64,000 nt of DNA, taken from Aporhodopirellula aestuarii (lineage in GTDB: Bacteria; Planctomycetota; Planctomycetia; Pirellulales; Pirellulaceae). The notes beneath the pieces are model-generated. The model was not told the origin of the DNA and did not search any database. It saw nothing but the letters and a program-made list of their open reading frames with translations. Both the position numbers and the translations under genes were made by a program. Location: positions 264,656 to 328,655 of the forward strand of contig NZ_JAMQBK010000060.1 of the NCBI RefSeq assembly GCF_023701485.1, read 5' to 3'. Of this stretch, positions 35,134-44,615 are shown piece by piece (positions within the stretch are counted from its first letter, which is position 1; every line of letters begins with the position of its first letter).

Positions 35134-36137
35134 GAGGAACGCTCCATCATGATGTCATGCAACTTGAAATGATGTCGTCCGAGCTTGCCGCCGTAATTGC
35201 CGGCCGTGACACCGACCAACCCTTCTCGACCTACGCTCTCGCACGCGGCTGTGATCCCGGCCTTCATCGCATCCGATATTTCATCAAAGCTCATCCCATC
35301 GAGTACCACTTCGAGGACTGCTGCCGCGTCGTCGGGTAATTCTGTCTCCGCTATTTTTCGAAGGCTTGGACAGAACGCTTCGTTCGTCGATGCGAACAAT
35401 GTTGCGTATTTCGAACCCACCTTGGAACCACTCCGTGTGGCACCACCGGGAAACGGTGTGATCACGCCGGGCATCTGTCGAATCGCGTCGACGGCGGCAC
35501 GGCAGGCATTTGACACCGCTGGCATCGAGCGGCCGAGCAGAATGAAGTTGCCCCCACCGATCGCTTCGGTTCGTCCGACATCATGTTGGCAAACGAATTC
35601 GCCATCCATCACGGGGATCCGCCAATATCGGATCGCTTCGACGCGACCGTCCGCATTCGTTTGCAATACTTGTTTGCTGATCTGCATGCCGTCGCCGAAG
35701 TACCGCAGAGCTTTCCCGATAGGAACGCGATTGGGGTAGATGCTTCGATCACCATCCAAGCCCGCGTAGAGTGCGGTTGTGGGGCACGTCAAAACGCACT
35801 GTCCGGCGCGTCGAGGAATTTGTTTTTCAAGTTCTTTTCCCGATACCGCAAACGCGAGAATCGCAACTCCAGGTCGGCCGTCAGGAGTCTGTTCGGGAGT
35901 CAGTTCACGCTCGACAGCGATTTCGACGCCACAGGCAATCACGCTCGTTCCGAATCCGACCATCGCGGCAGCGGCGTCGTTGCACCATCTGCGATCCGCG
36001 GCGGTCATAATCAGCCTCGTGACCTTCATGTCGAAAGCCTCCGCAAACGTCGCTTGGATCGGAACGCCGGCGATCCGCAACGTTGCGTTCTCCGTCCAGT
36101 GCTCGGCCGTTACGTTGACGTTCGGGCTGTCAGTCAT
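35130..36137 (-). CDS. fhcD: Formylmethanofuran:tetrahydromethanopterin formyltransferase subunit
   Basis: This subunit holds the formyl transfer site between formyl-H4MPT and methanofuran or its bacterial analogue. The frame extends to 36197, but the ATG at 36137 overlaps the fhcA stop as ATGA and gives 335 residues. Recognised regions are TFAEAFDMKVTRLIMTA, the GFGTSVIACGVEIAVE segment and GGGNFILLGRS. Length is slightly above the usual 300. Both borders are 4-base overlaps, so the operon fhcA-fhcD-fhcC is translated as a coupled unit. It is a cytosolic protein. Confidence 0.94.
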   Translation of the reverse strand: MTDSPNVNVTAEHWTENATLRIAGVPIQATFAEAFDMKVTRLIMTAADRRWCNDAAAAMVGFGTSVIACGVEIAVERELTPEQTPDGRPGVAILAFAVSGKELEKQIPRRAGQCVLTCPTTALYAGLDGDRSIYPNRVPIGKALRYFGDGMQISKQVLQTNADGRVEAIRYWRIPVMDGEFVCQHDVGRTEAIGGGNFILLGRSMPAVSNACRAAVDAIRQMPGVITPFPGGATRSGSKVGSKYATLFASTNEAFCPSLRKIAETELPDDAAAVLEVVLDGMSFDEISDAMKAGITAACESVGREGLVGVTAGNYGGKLGRHHFKLHDIMMERSS

Positions 36138-37861
36138 GCAGACGCTCCGTTGTTGGGCGACCGCAAGCCTGCCGGTTGCAGTCGACTGCCGAGGCACTCT
36201 TCCATTTCGCCGTCGTCGATCCAGAGCCGGTCGAGGGCAAACGTTCCGTGCTTTGCATAGCGGGCCCGGAAGTCGGCGATGAGTTTCTTGTCGAAATCAA
36301 TCTCGGCTCGATTCAGATCGACGGCTAAGGTTCGGTCGGGCTGTGTCATCAAGTCGATGTTGACGCAGGTGCCTTGCTTGCGAATCATTCGGCCAGATTT
36401 GAATACCATCTCAGGGACCCTGAACATGGTTTCGATATTGTCTTGTTCACGGTAAATCACAACATCGGCAATTCGACCTGGGGCGAGTGTGCCGCGATCA
36501 TCGAGACCGAGAATCTTTGCCGGCGCGGTGCGAGTCATTGTGGCGATGTCATCAAGCGAGTACTCACGCTCGATACCCTTGAGTGAGCTCGCTGCCGCGG
36601 CATCGGCGTGGATTTCGGCAAGGGCGGTTTCCCGGAGCGATCGGTCAGACAGCAGCGCGAGCAGGTGTGGGTATGCCGTGAATGGGCCGCCGTTGGGATG
36701 ATCGGTTGTCAAGAAAACTCGCGAAGGGTCGTCGATCGCGAGAAACAGTTCCAAACCGATCGCCCATTGCAATGAATGCACGAACTCGCGGCGGCGATAT
36801 CGAAACGGTACGACGCCGCATCCTGCTTCGCATTCGATGTCCACCAGCACCGACTTGCGTGGTTTTGCGTGTCGGGTGTTTTGATACTGGTGCATCGTAT
36901 CGGCACTAATCGTGACGGTTTGCCCGAACTGAATTTGCCCGACGTCGATGGTGACGTTCGGATGCTTTTTCATCGCCTCGACCAATTGGCACGCGGCGGA
37001 TGAAAACTTGTAGGGGCCATCTGTTCCGTAGCAATGAAACTGTGCGTGGGTCAGGTGAATCGGATAGCCGTCGGCTGCCGCGATTGTCGCGAGAGTGGAT
37101 GCGATGTTGCCCGGCACGCCGAGGTTGCTGCAGTGGATGTGCAGCGGATGAGCTAGGCCGATTTCATGCACCGCGCGACTCAGCACGCGGATGATCTGAC
37201 CCGGCGTCACCCCATTTTTCGGGTGAGGCGTGTCGACATCAAAGGAACGTGTGTTGAATTTGAACGCACTGATGCCTCCCGGATTGACGACCTTGACCGC
37301 GATACAGCGAGTCGCCATCAACATCCAGGCGACATACGCATTGATCACTTCTTGAGGAGAATCCTCAGCGATCAGTTGCAGCAGGACATCGTCGTTGCCG
37401 AGCAAACAGTATCCGCCGGTGTCGATTCCCCGAACGTCGGCCATCTCGGCGTGTGCCGATCGGGCATTGCAAGGAATCACCGCAGGTTCAAGGCAGGTGG
37501 TGTATCCCATGTCGAGATACCGTGATGCCGTGGTGGGTGCGGAGGGCAGAAAATGAGATGTCGCCGGCGAGGACTCTCCATGGGGAAGTCCTTCTCGCCA
37601 GGGCGGCATTTGATCTCGCAGCAGCATGCGCGCGAGCGTGACTTTGCCGCCGCCGATGTGGGTATGTAAATCGATGCCGCCCGCCATGACGACGCATCCT
37701 TTGGCATCGATCTCAAGATCAGGTGTCTCGCCGTTGACCGGTGGATCGACGATCGATTCGTCGCAAAACCATAAATCTTTGACGTCGGAGGAGGACTGTT
37801 CACTCAGATGACCAAACCGATCAGGATCGATTAAACGACTGCCACGGATACAGGTCAGCAT
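36134..37861 (-). CDS. fhcA: Formyltransferase/hydrolase complex subunit A (FwdA-like amidohydrolase)
   Basis: This is the hydrolase subunit that releases formate from the formylated carrier. The frame is open to 37915, but the first 18 residues are a Pro/Arg repeat from a duplicated 15 bp segment; the ATG at 37861 (MLTCIRGSRLID) fits the family and gives 575 residues. The amidohydrolase metal site HTHIGGGK, the THAQFHCYG segment and the LTTDHPNGGPF motif are present. The gene is the first of three with ATGA overlaps. No fhcB is adjacent, unlike the classic fhcABDC order in methylotrophic proteobacteria. Confidence 0.94.
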   Translation of the reverse strand: MLTCIRGSRLIDPDRFGHLSEQSSSDVKDLWFCDESIVDPPVNGETPDLEIDAKGCVVMAGGIDLHTHIGGGKVTLARMLLRDQMPPWREGLPHGESSPATSHFLPSAPTTASRYLDMGYTTCLEPAVIPCNARSAHAEMADVRGIDTGGYCLLGNDDVLLQLIAEDSPQEVINAYVAWMLMATRCIAVKVVNPGGISAFKFNTRSFDVDTPHPKNGVTPGQIIRVLSRAVHEIGLAHPLHIHCSNLGVPGNIASTLATIAAADGYPIHLTHAQFHCYGTDGPYKFSSAACQLVEAMKKHPNVTIDVGQIQFGQTVTISADTMHQYQNTRHAKPRKSVLVDIECEAGCGVVPFRYRRREFVHSLQWAIGLELFLAIDDPSRVFLTTDHPNGGPFTAYPHLLALLSDRSLRETALAEIHADAAAASSLKGIEREYSLDDIATMTRTAPAKILGLDDRGTLAPGRIADVVIYREQDNIETMFRVPEMVFKSGRMIRKQGTCVNIDLMTQPDRTLAVDLNRAEIDFDKKLIADFRARYAKHGTFALDRLWIDDGEMEECLGSRLQPAGLRSPNNGASA

Positions 37862-38089
37862 GGGCCTTCGAGGTCTAGGTGGAATCGGTCGAGGTGGAAT
37901 CGGTTGCTGCGGCAATCGAGAGACGCAACTGGATTATCACACAATCCAGCCTTGATCAGTAGGCCCGCTTGCCGGTGCCAGATCTGCCCTCATTTTCTCG
38001 TAGAGTGTGAGTGATTAGTGTAATGCGGCGAGATCTCACAACGAGCGATCGACGTCATTTTTAGAGCTACCCTTTTTCATGCGATTCTT

Positions 38090-39436
38090 ATGAGCAAATT
38101 GATTATCAGCGTCAGCGGTTTACGCGGTATCGTCGGAGAAACGTTGACACCGGATATCGCGTGTCGATTCGTCGCCAGTTTCGCCGCGTCAATCCCTCCA
38201 GGTCCAATCGTTGTCGGGCGTGACGGGCGTACCACCGGTCCCATGCTTGGCGCAGCGATCATGGCGGCATTGAACGCGTGTGGACGTGACGTTATCGATG
38301 CGGGAGTTGCCGCGACTCCGACGATCGGCGTATTGGTGCGTGAGCGGTCGGCAGCGGGTGGGGTGCAAATCTCGGCGAGCCACAACCCGCCGCCTTACAA
38401 CGGGATCAAGCTGTTCGGGTCGAGCGGTCGGGTGCTCGACGCCGAATCGGGCGCAAGGATTCGTGACGGCTATTTCAATGGGACGGCCGCGTGGTGTGCG
38501 TTCGACGAGATCGGTTCGACCCATCGCGATAACGATCCGCACGTCGGGCACCTCGAGAAAGTGCTGGCAACGATTGACGTCGATCTCGTTCGCAAGCAAG
38601 CGTTCTCTGTCCTGATCGACAGCAACCACGGCGCCGGCGGCATTCTCGGCAAGCGTCTTCTCGAATCGCTCGGATGCGATGTGGAAGCCGTCGGCGCGGA
38701 GCCGACCGGATTGTTCGCACACGTGCCCGAGCCCACGGCGGACAATCTGACCGGAGTCGCATCACGTGTCGCGGGCAGCAAATGTGTGATCGGTTTTTGC
38801 CAAGACCCGGATGCCGATCGGTTGGCGCTGATCGATGAAAATGGACGTTACATCGGTGAAGAGGCAACGCTTGCGTTGTGCGTGACTCGCGCGATGATGG
38901 TGGGACGTACCGACGGACCGATCGTCATCAACGGAGCCACCAGTTCAATGAGCGGGATCGTTGCCAAGCAGCACGGCGTCGAAACGCTGCGAAGCTCCGT
39001 TGGTGAAGCCAATGTTGCGGACATGATGATCGCTAACCAAGCGTCGTACGGGGGCGAAGGCAACGGCGGTCCGATCGATCCGGCCGTTGGGTATGTTCGT
39101 GACAGTTTCGTGGGAATGGCACAGGTGCTCGACCTGATGGCTCGCACCGGAAAACCGCTCAGTCAGCTCGCCGATGAGTTGCCGCAACTTGCTATCTACA
39201 AAGAGAAAGCGGAGATATCGGTCGAACAGTTGCCCGCAATCTTCCAAAGGTTGCTGGAACATTTTAGCGACGCCCAAGCGCAAACCGGCGACGGGCTGCG
39301 GTTGCAATGGGATGATTGCTGGCTGCTCGTTCGAGGTAGCAACACCGAACCGATCGTGCGATTGATTGCAGAAGCCGAAACCGAGGCAAAGGCAAAGGCA
39401 ATGTGTGACGTCGCGGCGGGGCTGCTGAATCCTTGA
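38090..39436 (+). CDS. glmM: Phosphoglucosamine mutase-type phosphohexomutase
   Basis: The predicted reaction is interconversion of glucosamine-6-phosphate and glucosamine-1-phosphate on the way to UDP-GlcNAc. It has 448 residues. The active-site Ser loop is ISASHNPPPYNGIK, the metal loop DPDADRLALID, the sugar loop GEGNGGPIDP (GEx[SN]GG type), and the phosphate loop RGSNTEPIVRL. The N-terminal start SVSGLRGIVGETLTP resembles the archaeal-type GlmM subfamily more than the enterobacterial one. Phosphomannomutase or phosphoglucomutase activity cannot be excluded. It is divergent from fhcA across 228 bp. Confidence 0.85.
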   Translation: MSKLIISVSGLRGIVGETLTPDIACRFVASFAASIPPGPIVVGRDGRTTGPMLGAAIMAALNACGRDVIDAGVAATPTIGVLVRERSAAGGVQISASHNPPPYNGIKLFGSSGRVLDAESGARIRDGYFNGTAAWCAFDEIGSTHRDNDPHVGHLEKVLATIDVDLVRKQAFSVLIDSNHGAGGILGKRLLESLGCDVEAVGAEPTGLFAHVPEPTADNLTGVASRVAGSKCVIGFCQDPDADRLALIDENGRYIGEEATLALCVTRAMMVGRTDGPIVINGATSSMSGIVAKQHGVETLRSSVGEANVADMMIANQASYGGEGNGGPIDPAVGYVRDSFVGMAQVLDLMARTGKPLSQLADELPQLAIYKEKAEISVEQLPAIFQRLLEHFSDAQAQTGDGLRLQWDDCWLLVRGSNTEPIVRLIAEAETEAKAKAMCDVAAGLLNP

Positions 39437-39503
39437 TCGACCGAAGGCGGCACGCGGCGTGCTGGTAGGAATCGACTCGGTGTCATTCCCGGACGTCGTG
39501 TTC

Positions 39504-40856
39504 CTATCGCTCGTCTGACTGCTCAGCCTCTTGGATCTGCCGGATCGCCTCAAGGCTGAATAGACCGACCGGTTCGTCGTCTTTCTGATAGCACCAATCG
39601 CAGACGTCCTCGATCGGGAACTCAACTTGGCTGCCGAGTTTGAGATCGCCCAACGCCACCGGGTCGTTGGCGAGATACCCGTGGACGAAGTGGGGTTCCA
39701 AGCCGATCACGTCGACCCAGATGAATTCTGTCGAATCATCAACGGTAATCTTTGCCTTGACGACGAAGCTCGATTCCTCATCGCCAGCCTGATGGTTCGC
39801 ACGCTGTTGAAACGCGTCGACAAATTCTGGCCATCGTTGTTTCGCTGTTGCGATTGCCGCTTGCATCGCCGGGTTATCCTCTGCGATGGGAATGACGGGA
39901 GCGTTGTCTTGATGAGACAAATCTTCATAGGCACCGGGTGTGAGCAGGCGATCGGCAACTTCTTCGGACCATACGTTGATGTCCATTGATTCCGGGCGGA
40001 CGACCGCCAAGGTGTCTTCATCAGCGAGAGCGACCAGCAATTTGGCGACGAGTAGGTAGGCTTCGTTCATGTCCGGTTCTTCATCGCCGGGTGTGAGCAG
40101 GTCGACGGCGAGCCAAGCGGTGTGGTCCTCAACCGCCTTGCGAAGCCGCAGTTCACCAATCGCCTCAACGACTTCGTCTTTGTTATCCCAGTACGGCGCG
40201 TCGAGATTGTGTACCAAATACATGCCGGTGGGCGCTTTGATAATGAATAGAGGATTCTCTCCCACGACAAACCCATCACCCTCGTGTTCGTCGGAGTCGT
40301 CGTCTTCCCCGTCGCCATGTGAATAGTCGCCGCCCCACGTCGCTTCGACCAGTTTGGCCAAGATCATGTCTTCGAGATACTTCTGTTGGCGTTGCAACAG
40401 TACCAACGAGATCATCGGTTTATCGGATTCGTCATCGCTGGTTTCGTCGGTCTGTTCAGGTTCGTGATGATCTCGCATTTGCCGCAGGCCGCTCCAGCAC
40501 TCATAGGTAAATTGTGCGAATGCGAGACAGTAAATGAGATATCGCCATTGGAAGTCGATTGCCGTTCGCAGACCATGCAGCAGCGTCATCAATCCAAAGA
40601 TGATCAAGCCGATCCACAAGCCCGCTGCCAATTCCTGCCAGATCAAAACAGCGGTGATGAGAAAGGAGATACCCATCACCAAGACGACGAGGTTCGGCCC
40701 ACCCGCCACACCAACGAAGAGGAGCAGGAGGCCGATCGCAGCGGCCCAAAATGCCGTCGACGTCGTGCCAAACCGTGGGCGTTGAAGAAACGGTTTCAAT
40801 GAATCAATCCCTGGCCAGGAGTCGTCGAGAACACGAAGAGTTGGACGATTAGGCAA
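39504..40856 (-). CDS. Membrane protein with C-terminal DUF2314 domain
   Basis: The protein has 450 residues. Three or four membrane helices fall between about 33 and 130 (WAAAIGLLLLFVGVAG, VLVMGISFLITAVLIWQELA, LWIGLIIFGLMTLLHG). A long acidic soluble region follows, containing DDDSDEHEGDG. The last about 130 residues match the DUF2314 (YegJ-like) pattern: FVVKAKITVDDSTEFIWVDV, GYLANDP, VEFPIEDVCDWCYQKDDEP. DUF2314 proteins often occur near membrane or toxin-related genes but have no known reaction. The gene is downstream of the glycosylation operon but separated by 139 bp. Confidence 0.75.
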   Translation of the reverse strand: MPNRPTLRVLDDSWPGIDSLKPFLQRPRFGTTSTAFWAAAIGLLLLFVGVAGGPNLVVLVMGISFLITAVLIWQELAAGLWIGLIIFGLMTLLHGLRTAIDFQWRYLIYCLAFAQFTYECWSGLRQMRDHHEPEQTDETSDDESDKPMISLVLLQRQQKYLEDMILAKLVEATWGGDYSHGDGEDDDSDEHEGDGFVVGENPLFIIKAPTGMYLVHNLDAPYWDNKDEVVEAIGELRLRKAVEDHTAWLAVDLLTPGDEEPDMNEAYLLVAKLLVALADEDTLAVVRPESMDINVWSEEVADRLLTPGAYEDLSHQDNAPVIPIAEDNPAMQAAIATAKQRWPEFVDAFQQRANHQAGDEESSFVVKAKITVDDSTEFIWVDVIGLEPHFVHGYLANDPVALGDLKLGSQVEFPIEDVCDWCYQKDDEPVGLFSLEAIRQIQEAEQSDER

Positions 40857-40995
40857 TGCCTTTTCATTCCCAAAATAGCAGCGACGATTGTAGCATTCAG
40901 AGGTACCACGTACGAATCAAACCGTCACAACCCGTCGCCGCCGCGTCACGGATTTAGATCGTCAGGCATCGACGCTGCGAAGGTGAAACCGATGT

Positions 40996-41787
40996 TCACT
41001 GATTCGGGGTGACTTCGACCGCCATGCGTTCCCGGCGGTCGCTTTCGGCACGAACGTCGTCAGACATCAGCACGCGTTGGAAGAACAGCATGAGCAGCGT
41101 GCACAGATATCGACGCCCCATCTCTTGCATTCTCAAATTGCTCGACCCCCACGTTCGCCCTTCCCATCCGATAGGAATTTGTTTGATTTTATACCCGCTG
41201 ATCAGAGCACTCAGTGACATTTCCAACGTGATATTGAAGTGACAAGCGCGATAGGGGCCGCAGTGTTCGACTACGGTTCGGCGGTAGGCCTTGAACGCAT
41301 TGGTGAGGTCATTCATGTCCGTCCAAAACATCCACTGGACCGCTTTGTTCACAATCCGATTCACGATCAGTTTCACTCTCGGATATCGCTGAACGGAGGC
41401 TCCTTTGACGAAGCGTGAACCGAACACACAGTCGTAGCCTTCCTGGATGGTGCGGTAGTAAGCCAGGACGTCTTTGGGGTGATCGGACCGATCAGCCATG
41501 TAGATGACAACGACTTCTCCAGTCACGAATTCCAAGCCGGCGCGGATCGCACGCCCGAATCCACCCGGGGCTTGCCTGCGTACGACCCGAATACCGGGCC
41601 AGCGATCACGTCGCTTGAAAACCTCGCTTTCCGTGTTGTCTTGGCTGTTGTCGTTGACCACGATGACTTCGGTCGAAATCCCATGTTGATCGATCAGGAA
41701 TTCCAGCAACTCGTCCAGGCACGGGCCTATATTTTCTTGCTCGTTATAGGCCGGGATCACGACTGAGAGTTCAGGAGCTTCACTCAT
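40996..41787 (-). CDS. Family 2 glycosyltransferase (polyprenol-phosphate sugar synthase-like)
   Basis: The protein has 263 residues. The predicted role is moving a sugar from an NDP-sugar to a lipid carrier or glycan. The GT-A fold signature ELSVVIPAYNEQENI is followed by EVIVVNDNSQDNT and VVIYMADRSDHP (DxD-like DRSD). The later LTNAFKAYRR and KIKQIPIGWEGRTWG segments are as in dolichol-phosphate mannose synthase-like enzymes. It has no C-terminal pair of membrane helices. The ATG overlaps the stop of the upstream ArnT-like gene by 8 bases, so it may make the lipid-linked sugar that the ArnT-like enzyme uses. Confidence 0.88.
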   Translation of the reverse strand: MSEAPELSVVIPAYNEQENIGPCLDELLEFLIDQHGISTEVIVVNDNSQDNTESEVFKRRDRWPGIRVVRRQAPGGFGRAIRAGLEFVTGEVVVIYMADRSDHPKDVLAYYRTIQEGYDCVFGSRFVKGASVQRYPRVKLIVNRIVNKAVQWMFWTDMNDLTNAFKAYRRTVVEHCGPYRACHFNITLEMSLSALISGYKIKQIPIGWEGRTWGSSNLRMQEMGRRYLCTLLMLFFQRVLMSDDVRAESDRRERMAVEVTPNQ

Positions 41788-43405
41788 TGGGACGGTCGGG
41801 GGCAGCAGGTTGATAAAGATCCACGAAACAGCTCTGGTCCGTTTCTCGGCTTCCGATCCGGCGAACCCACTTGCCGTCGTATTGTTCCGCCCATCCGGCG
41901 TCTTCGCCCTCCCAAGACAGGATCAAGTACGCGTAGTCGATTTCCTCGTCACCCCAGTACTGTTCGCGTTCCTGGCACAAACGTGTTTCGCGGCCGCTCA
42001 GGTACACATCGAACACGTAGCTGAGGTCGGCATAGAACACGCCCGTGTGAGGAAGTTCGTTCAGCACGCCGTCGATAAAGGAAGGGCCATGGTAGCGATC
42101 GTCATGCCAGTGCGTAATGTAGAGCCACGTGGTGCGCAGTCCGGAACCGGGGATGAGAGCCATGAGTAGGAACAGCGAAATCGCTGAAAACATGAGTTCG
42201 CGTCGTCTGATCGAGGAGCCAGTTCCCGCCAACCAAGCGGCGCCGTGCCACGTCGACACGACCAGCAGGACTATGATCCACATAAAAGGGTACATCCAAT
42301 AACCTTTGGTGGGGTGCAGGCCGGCGACGGTCGCGGTCAAGTAAACGCTCGACCACACCAGCGCGATGTAACCGATGGCGATGCGGTCGCGGCGGGTACG
42401 CCACAAAGTGAAGGAACCGAGGATGAGCCCGATGGCGAGCAACGCACATTGAGCGGGACCCAGGAATTCCCACAGCAGGCCCGCATGATGCCGTAACGCC
42501 GGCAGCGGCCACAGAAGTCGTGAAGGGAGTCCCGGGCCAGCGCGGTCGAGGACATTGGCAAAAAACTGGCTACGAAACTCATGAGGAAATGCCAGGATCA
42601 ACGGCAGCCATAGCAGCAGAACCGCGACCGTTCCCCCCGCCATCGACAACACATGAAGAATTCGCCGTTTCCAAGTTCCGGCACCGAACAACCCGGCAAC
42701 TCCGACCTGAATGCAAAAGACCAAAGCGAACGGATGAAACAATGCGCCGAGCCCGCAGACACAACCGATCAAGAAGGAATCTTTCAGTCGATCCAGTGAT
42801 AAGCGTTTCCAAAGAATGAGAATCGCCACCCACCCGCAAAGGATGCACAACAAGTCGGGACGCGTCGTGAGTCCCGTAAAAAGTAACGGACGCGAAACGG
42901 CAATGCTCGTCGCCGCAACACCTGCCACGATCGCAGGTATCGCAAATTCTGATCGTCGCTGCTCCTCGCTCGCGACGACGCGGCGGCTTAGCAGTCTTGT
43001 GGTGCGAAACGTCAACACGATCGCGACAAGGGCGCCGAGGAATAGTGGAATCCGTGCCGTCGCGTACCCAGCGGGAAAGACCGCAAAGAATGGAGCCTGG
43101 ACATAAAACAGTCCCGGCGGCAATGCCATCAAGCAAACATCTGCATTTTCAAATAGCGTTTCTCGTCTGCGTGTCGGCACATACGGGATGCGAGGAATTC
43201 CTTCCTGCCAAACCGTTAGGCCGGGAACCGCAAACCACTGTTCATCTTGCATGCCGGGTTGGTGGATCAACGCCGGAAGACGCAAGACAGTGAACAACGC
43301 AATCGGAACGAGCACGTACAAAAGGTTTCGGTATCGTGAGCGTTCCCGCGCCCGCTCGTTGTCTGCGTCGGTCTCCGCGTCGGCACTGTCGTTGTTCTCG
43401 ATCAT
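41780..43405 (-). CDS. ArnT/GT39-like membrane glycosyltransferase
   Basis: The frame is open to 43495, but the ATG at 43405 overlaps the epimerase stop as ATGA and gives 541 residues. It has about 10-12 membrane helices and an early acidic loop (HQPGMQDEQWFAVPG) where GT-C enzymes keep their catalytic Asp/Glu. The C-terminal about 110 residues are a soluble domain (WHDDRYHGPSFIDG, DVYLSGRETRLCQ). The expected role is transfer of a sugar from a polyprenyl-phosphate donor to a lipid or protein on the outer face of the membrane. It is the middle gene of an overlapping three-gene operon. Confidence 0.82.
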   Translation of the reverse strand: MIENNDSADAETDADNERARERSRYRNLLYVLVPIALFTVLRLPALIHQPGMQDEQWFAVPGLTVWQEGIPRIPYVPTRRRETLFENADVCLMALPPGLFYVQAPFFAVFPAGYATARIPLFLGALVAIVLTFRTTRLLSRRVVASEEQRRSEFAIPAIVAGVAATSIAVSRPLLFTGLTTRPDLLCILCGWVAILILWKRLSLDRLKDSFLIGCVCGLGALFHPFALVFCIQVGVAGLFGAGTWKRRILHVLSMAGGTVAVLLLWLPLILAFPHEFRSQFFANVLDRAGPGLPSRLLWPLPALRHHAGLLWEFLGPAQCALLAIGLILGSFTLWRTRRDRIAIGYIALVWSSVYLTATVAGLHPTKGYWMYPFMWIIVLLVVSTWHGAAWLAGTGSSIRRRELMFSAISLFLLMALIPGSGLRTTWLYITHWHDDRYHGPSFIDGVLNELPHTGVFYADLSYVFDVYLSGRETRLCQEREQYWGDEEIDYAYLILSWEGEDAGWAEQYDGKWVRRIGSRETDQSCFVDLYQPAAPDRPNE

Positions 43406-44466
43406 GCGAGATCCAACCAGTATGGGTTTGCTCGCGCGTGCTCGGCGATCTCTTCCAAGATACTCGTCGCGTCCATGGTCGGTTGCCAGTCCCACGCCTC
43501 TTGGGCAAGTCGCGAATCTAGCACCACCCAGGGTAGATCAAACGGCCGTTGTTCTTTTGACGAGGCAACGTCGTGTTCGCCGAGATTCTCATGGCACCAC
43601 TCGCTCAGTTGGCGGAGCGAATGTGCTGAATCGATACCGCCACTGACGTTCGCAATTACCGGTTTGCTCGGATCAGATCCCGTTTCAATTTGTTTGATGA
43701 CCAGCAACGCCACATCCCACGGATGCAAACAGTCACGGACCTGATGTCCCTTGCCATCGAAACCGATGTACCGCAAAGACCGACGACCCAGATAGGAATG
43801 AATCCAAAACGAAAAGATTCCCTGGTCCGCTCGACCAAACTGACCGGAACCGGCAAGAACGCCGCAGCGGTTGATCCGGAGAGGAAAACCGAAGGCTTCC
43901 GAATACTCCCACGCCATCGTTTCGGTGGCGAGTTTGGTAGATCCGTAAAGCGAAATGGGAGGGGTCGTTGAAAAAGTCTCATCAATGCCATCGGTCGATA
44001 TACCGGGAGGCAGTGTTCCTTCGGGGTCTAATACAAAGGCATCATCGAGGCATTTCAATGGGAGGCCGGCGAGTTGCCGAATCGAATAGACACGGCTTGT
44101 GCTGAGCAGGATCAGACCGGCATCAGACCGTCGGCAATACTCGAGCAGGTTGAGCGAACCTGAAAGGTTGTGTTCGACAAGCTGTCTTGGTGACGTGTTG
44201 CCGGCGGTGCCAGCCAAGACACTCGGCAGCGCTGCGCAATCGATCACCCAGTCGACCGCGGTGAGTGCGTCCAGGTCACTGGAACATCGAAGATCGCCGT
44301 GGACAAGTTCGACGCCCATGGATTGGAGATGCTGACGGTTCGACTCGCTGCCGGACCGAGATAGATTGTCAAATCCGATGAGCTGCACGTTGGGCAGATG
44401 TGATAGCAATGCCTCGGCGACCCAGTGGCCTACAAAACCGCACGCGCCGGTGATCAATACCTTCAA
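43402..44466 (-). CDS. NAD-dependent sugar epimerase/dehydratase (CDP-paratose 2-epimerase-like)
   Basis: The protein has 354 residues of the extended SDR family. The NAD motif MKVLITGACGFVGHWVAEAL starts the protein (GxxGxxG), the acidic specificity residue follows in IGFDNLSRSGS, and the active site is SLYGSTKLATE (YxxxK) with Ser in LLSTSRVY. The layout NLSRSGSESNRQHL resembles CDP-paratose/tyvelose epimerases, but UDP-sugar use is possible. It is the first gene of the glycosylation operon and presumably prepares the NDP-sugar used by the two transferases. Confidence 0.88.
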   Translation of the reverse strand: MKVLITGACGFVGHWVAEALLSHLPNVQLIGFDNLSRSGSESNRQHLQSMGVELVHGDLRCSSDLDALTAVDWVIDCAALPSVLAGTAGNTSPRQLVEHNLSGSLNLLEYCRRSDAGLILLSTSRVYSIRQLAGLPLKCLDDAFVLDPEGTLPPGISTDGIDETFSTTPPISLYGSTKLATETMAWEYSEAFGFPLRINRCGVLAGSGQFGRADQGIFSFWIHSYLGRRSLRYIGFDGKGHQVRDCLHPWDVALLVIKQIETGSDPSKPVIANVSGGIDSAHSLRQLSEWCHENLGEHDVASSKEQRPFDLPWVVLDSRLAQEAWDWQPTMDATSILEEIAEHARANPYWLDLA

Positions 44467-44615
44467 AGGACTACTCGAATCGAAGAGGTCAGACGAGAGA
44501 GGTCCTCTAGGATAGCAGCAGGAAAACCAACTTGCGACAACGGAATGGTCCAGGCAGATTCACTGAATGTTCAATCCGTATTGGTGGCTAGTTTGATCCA
44601 CCGCGTCCGCGGCGC

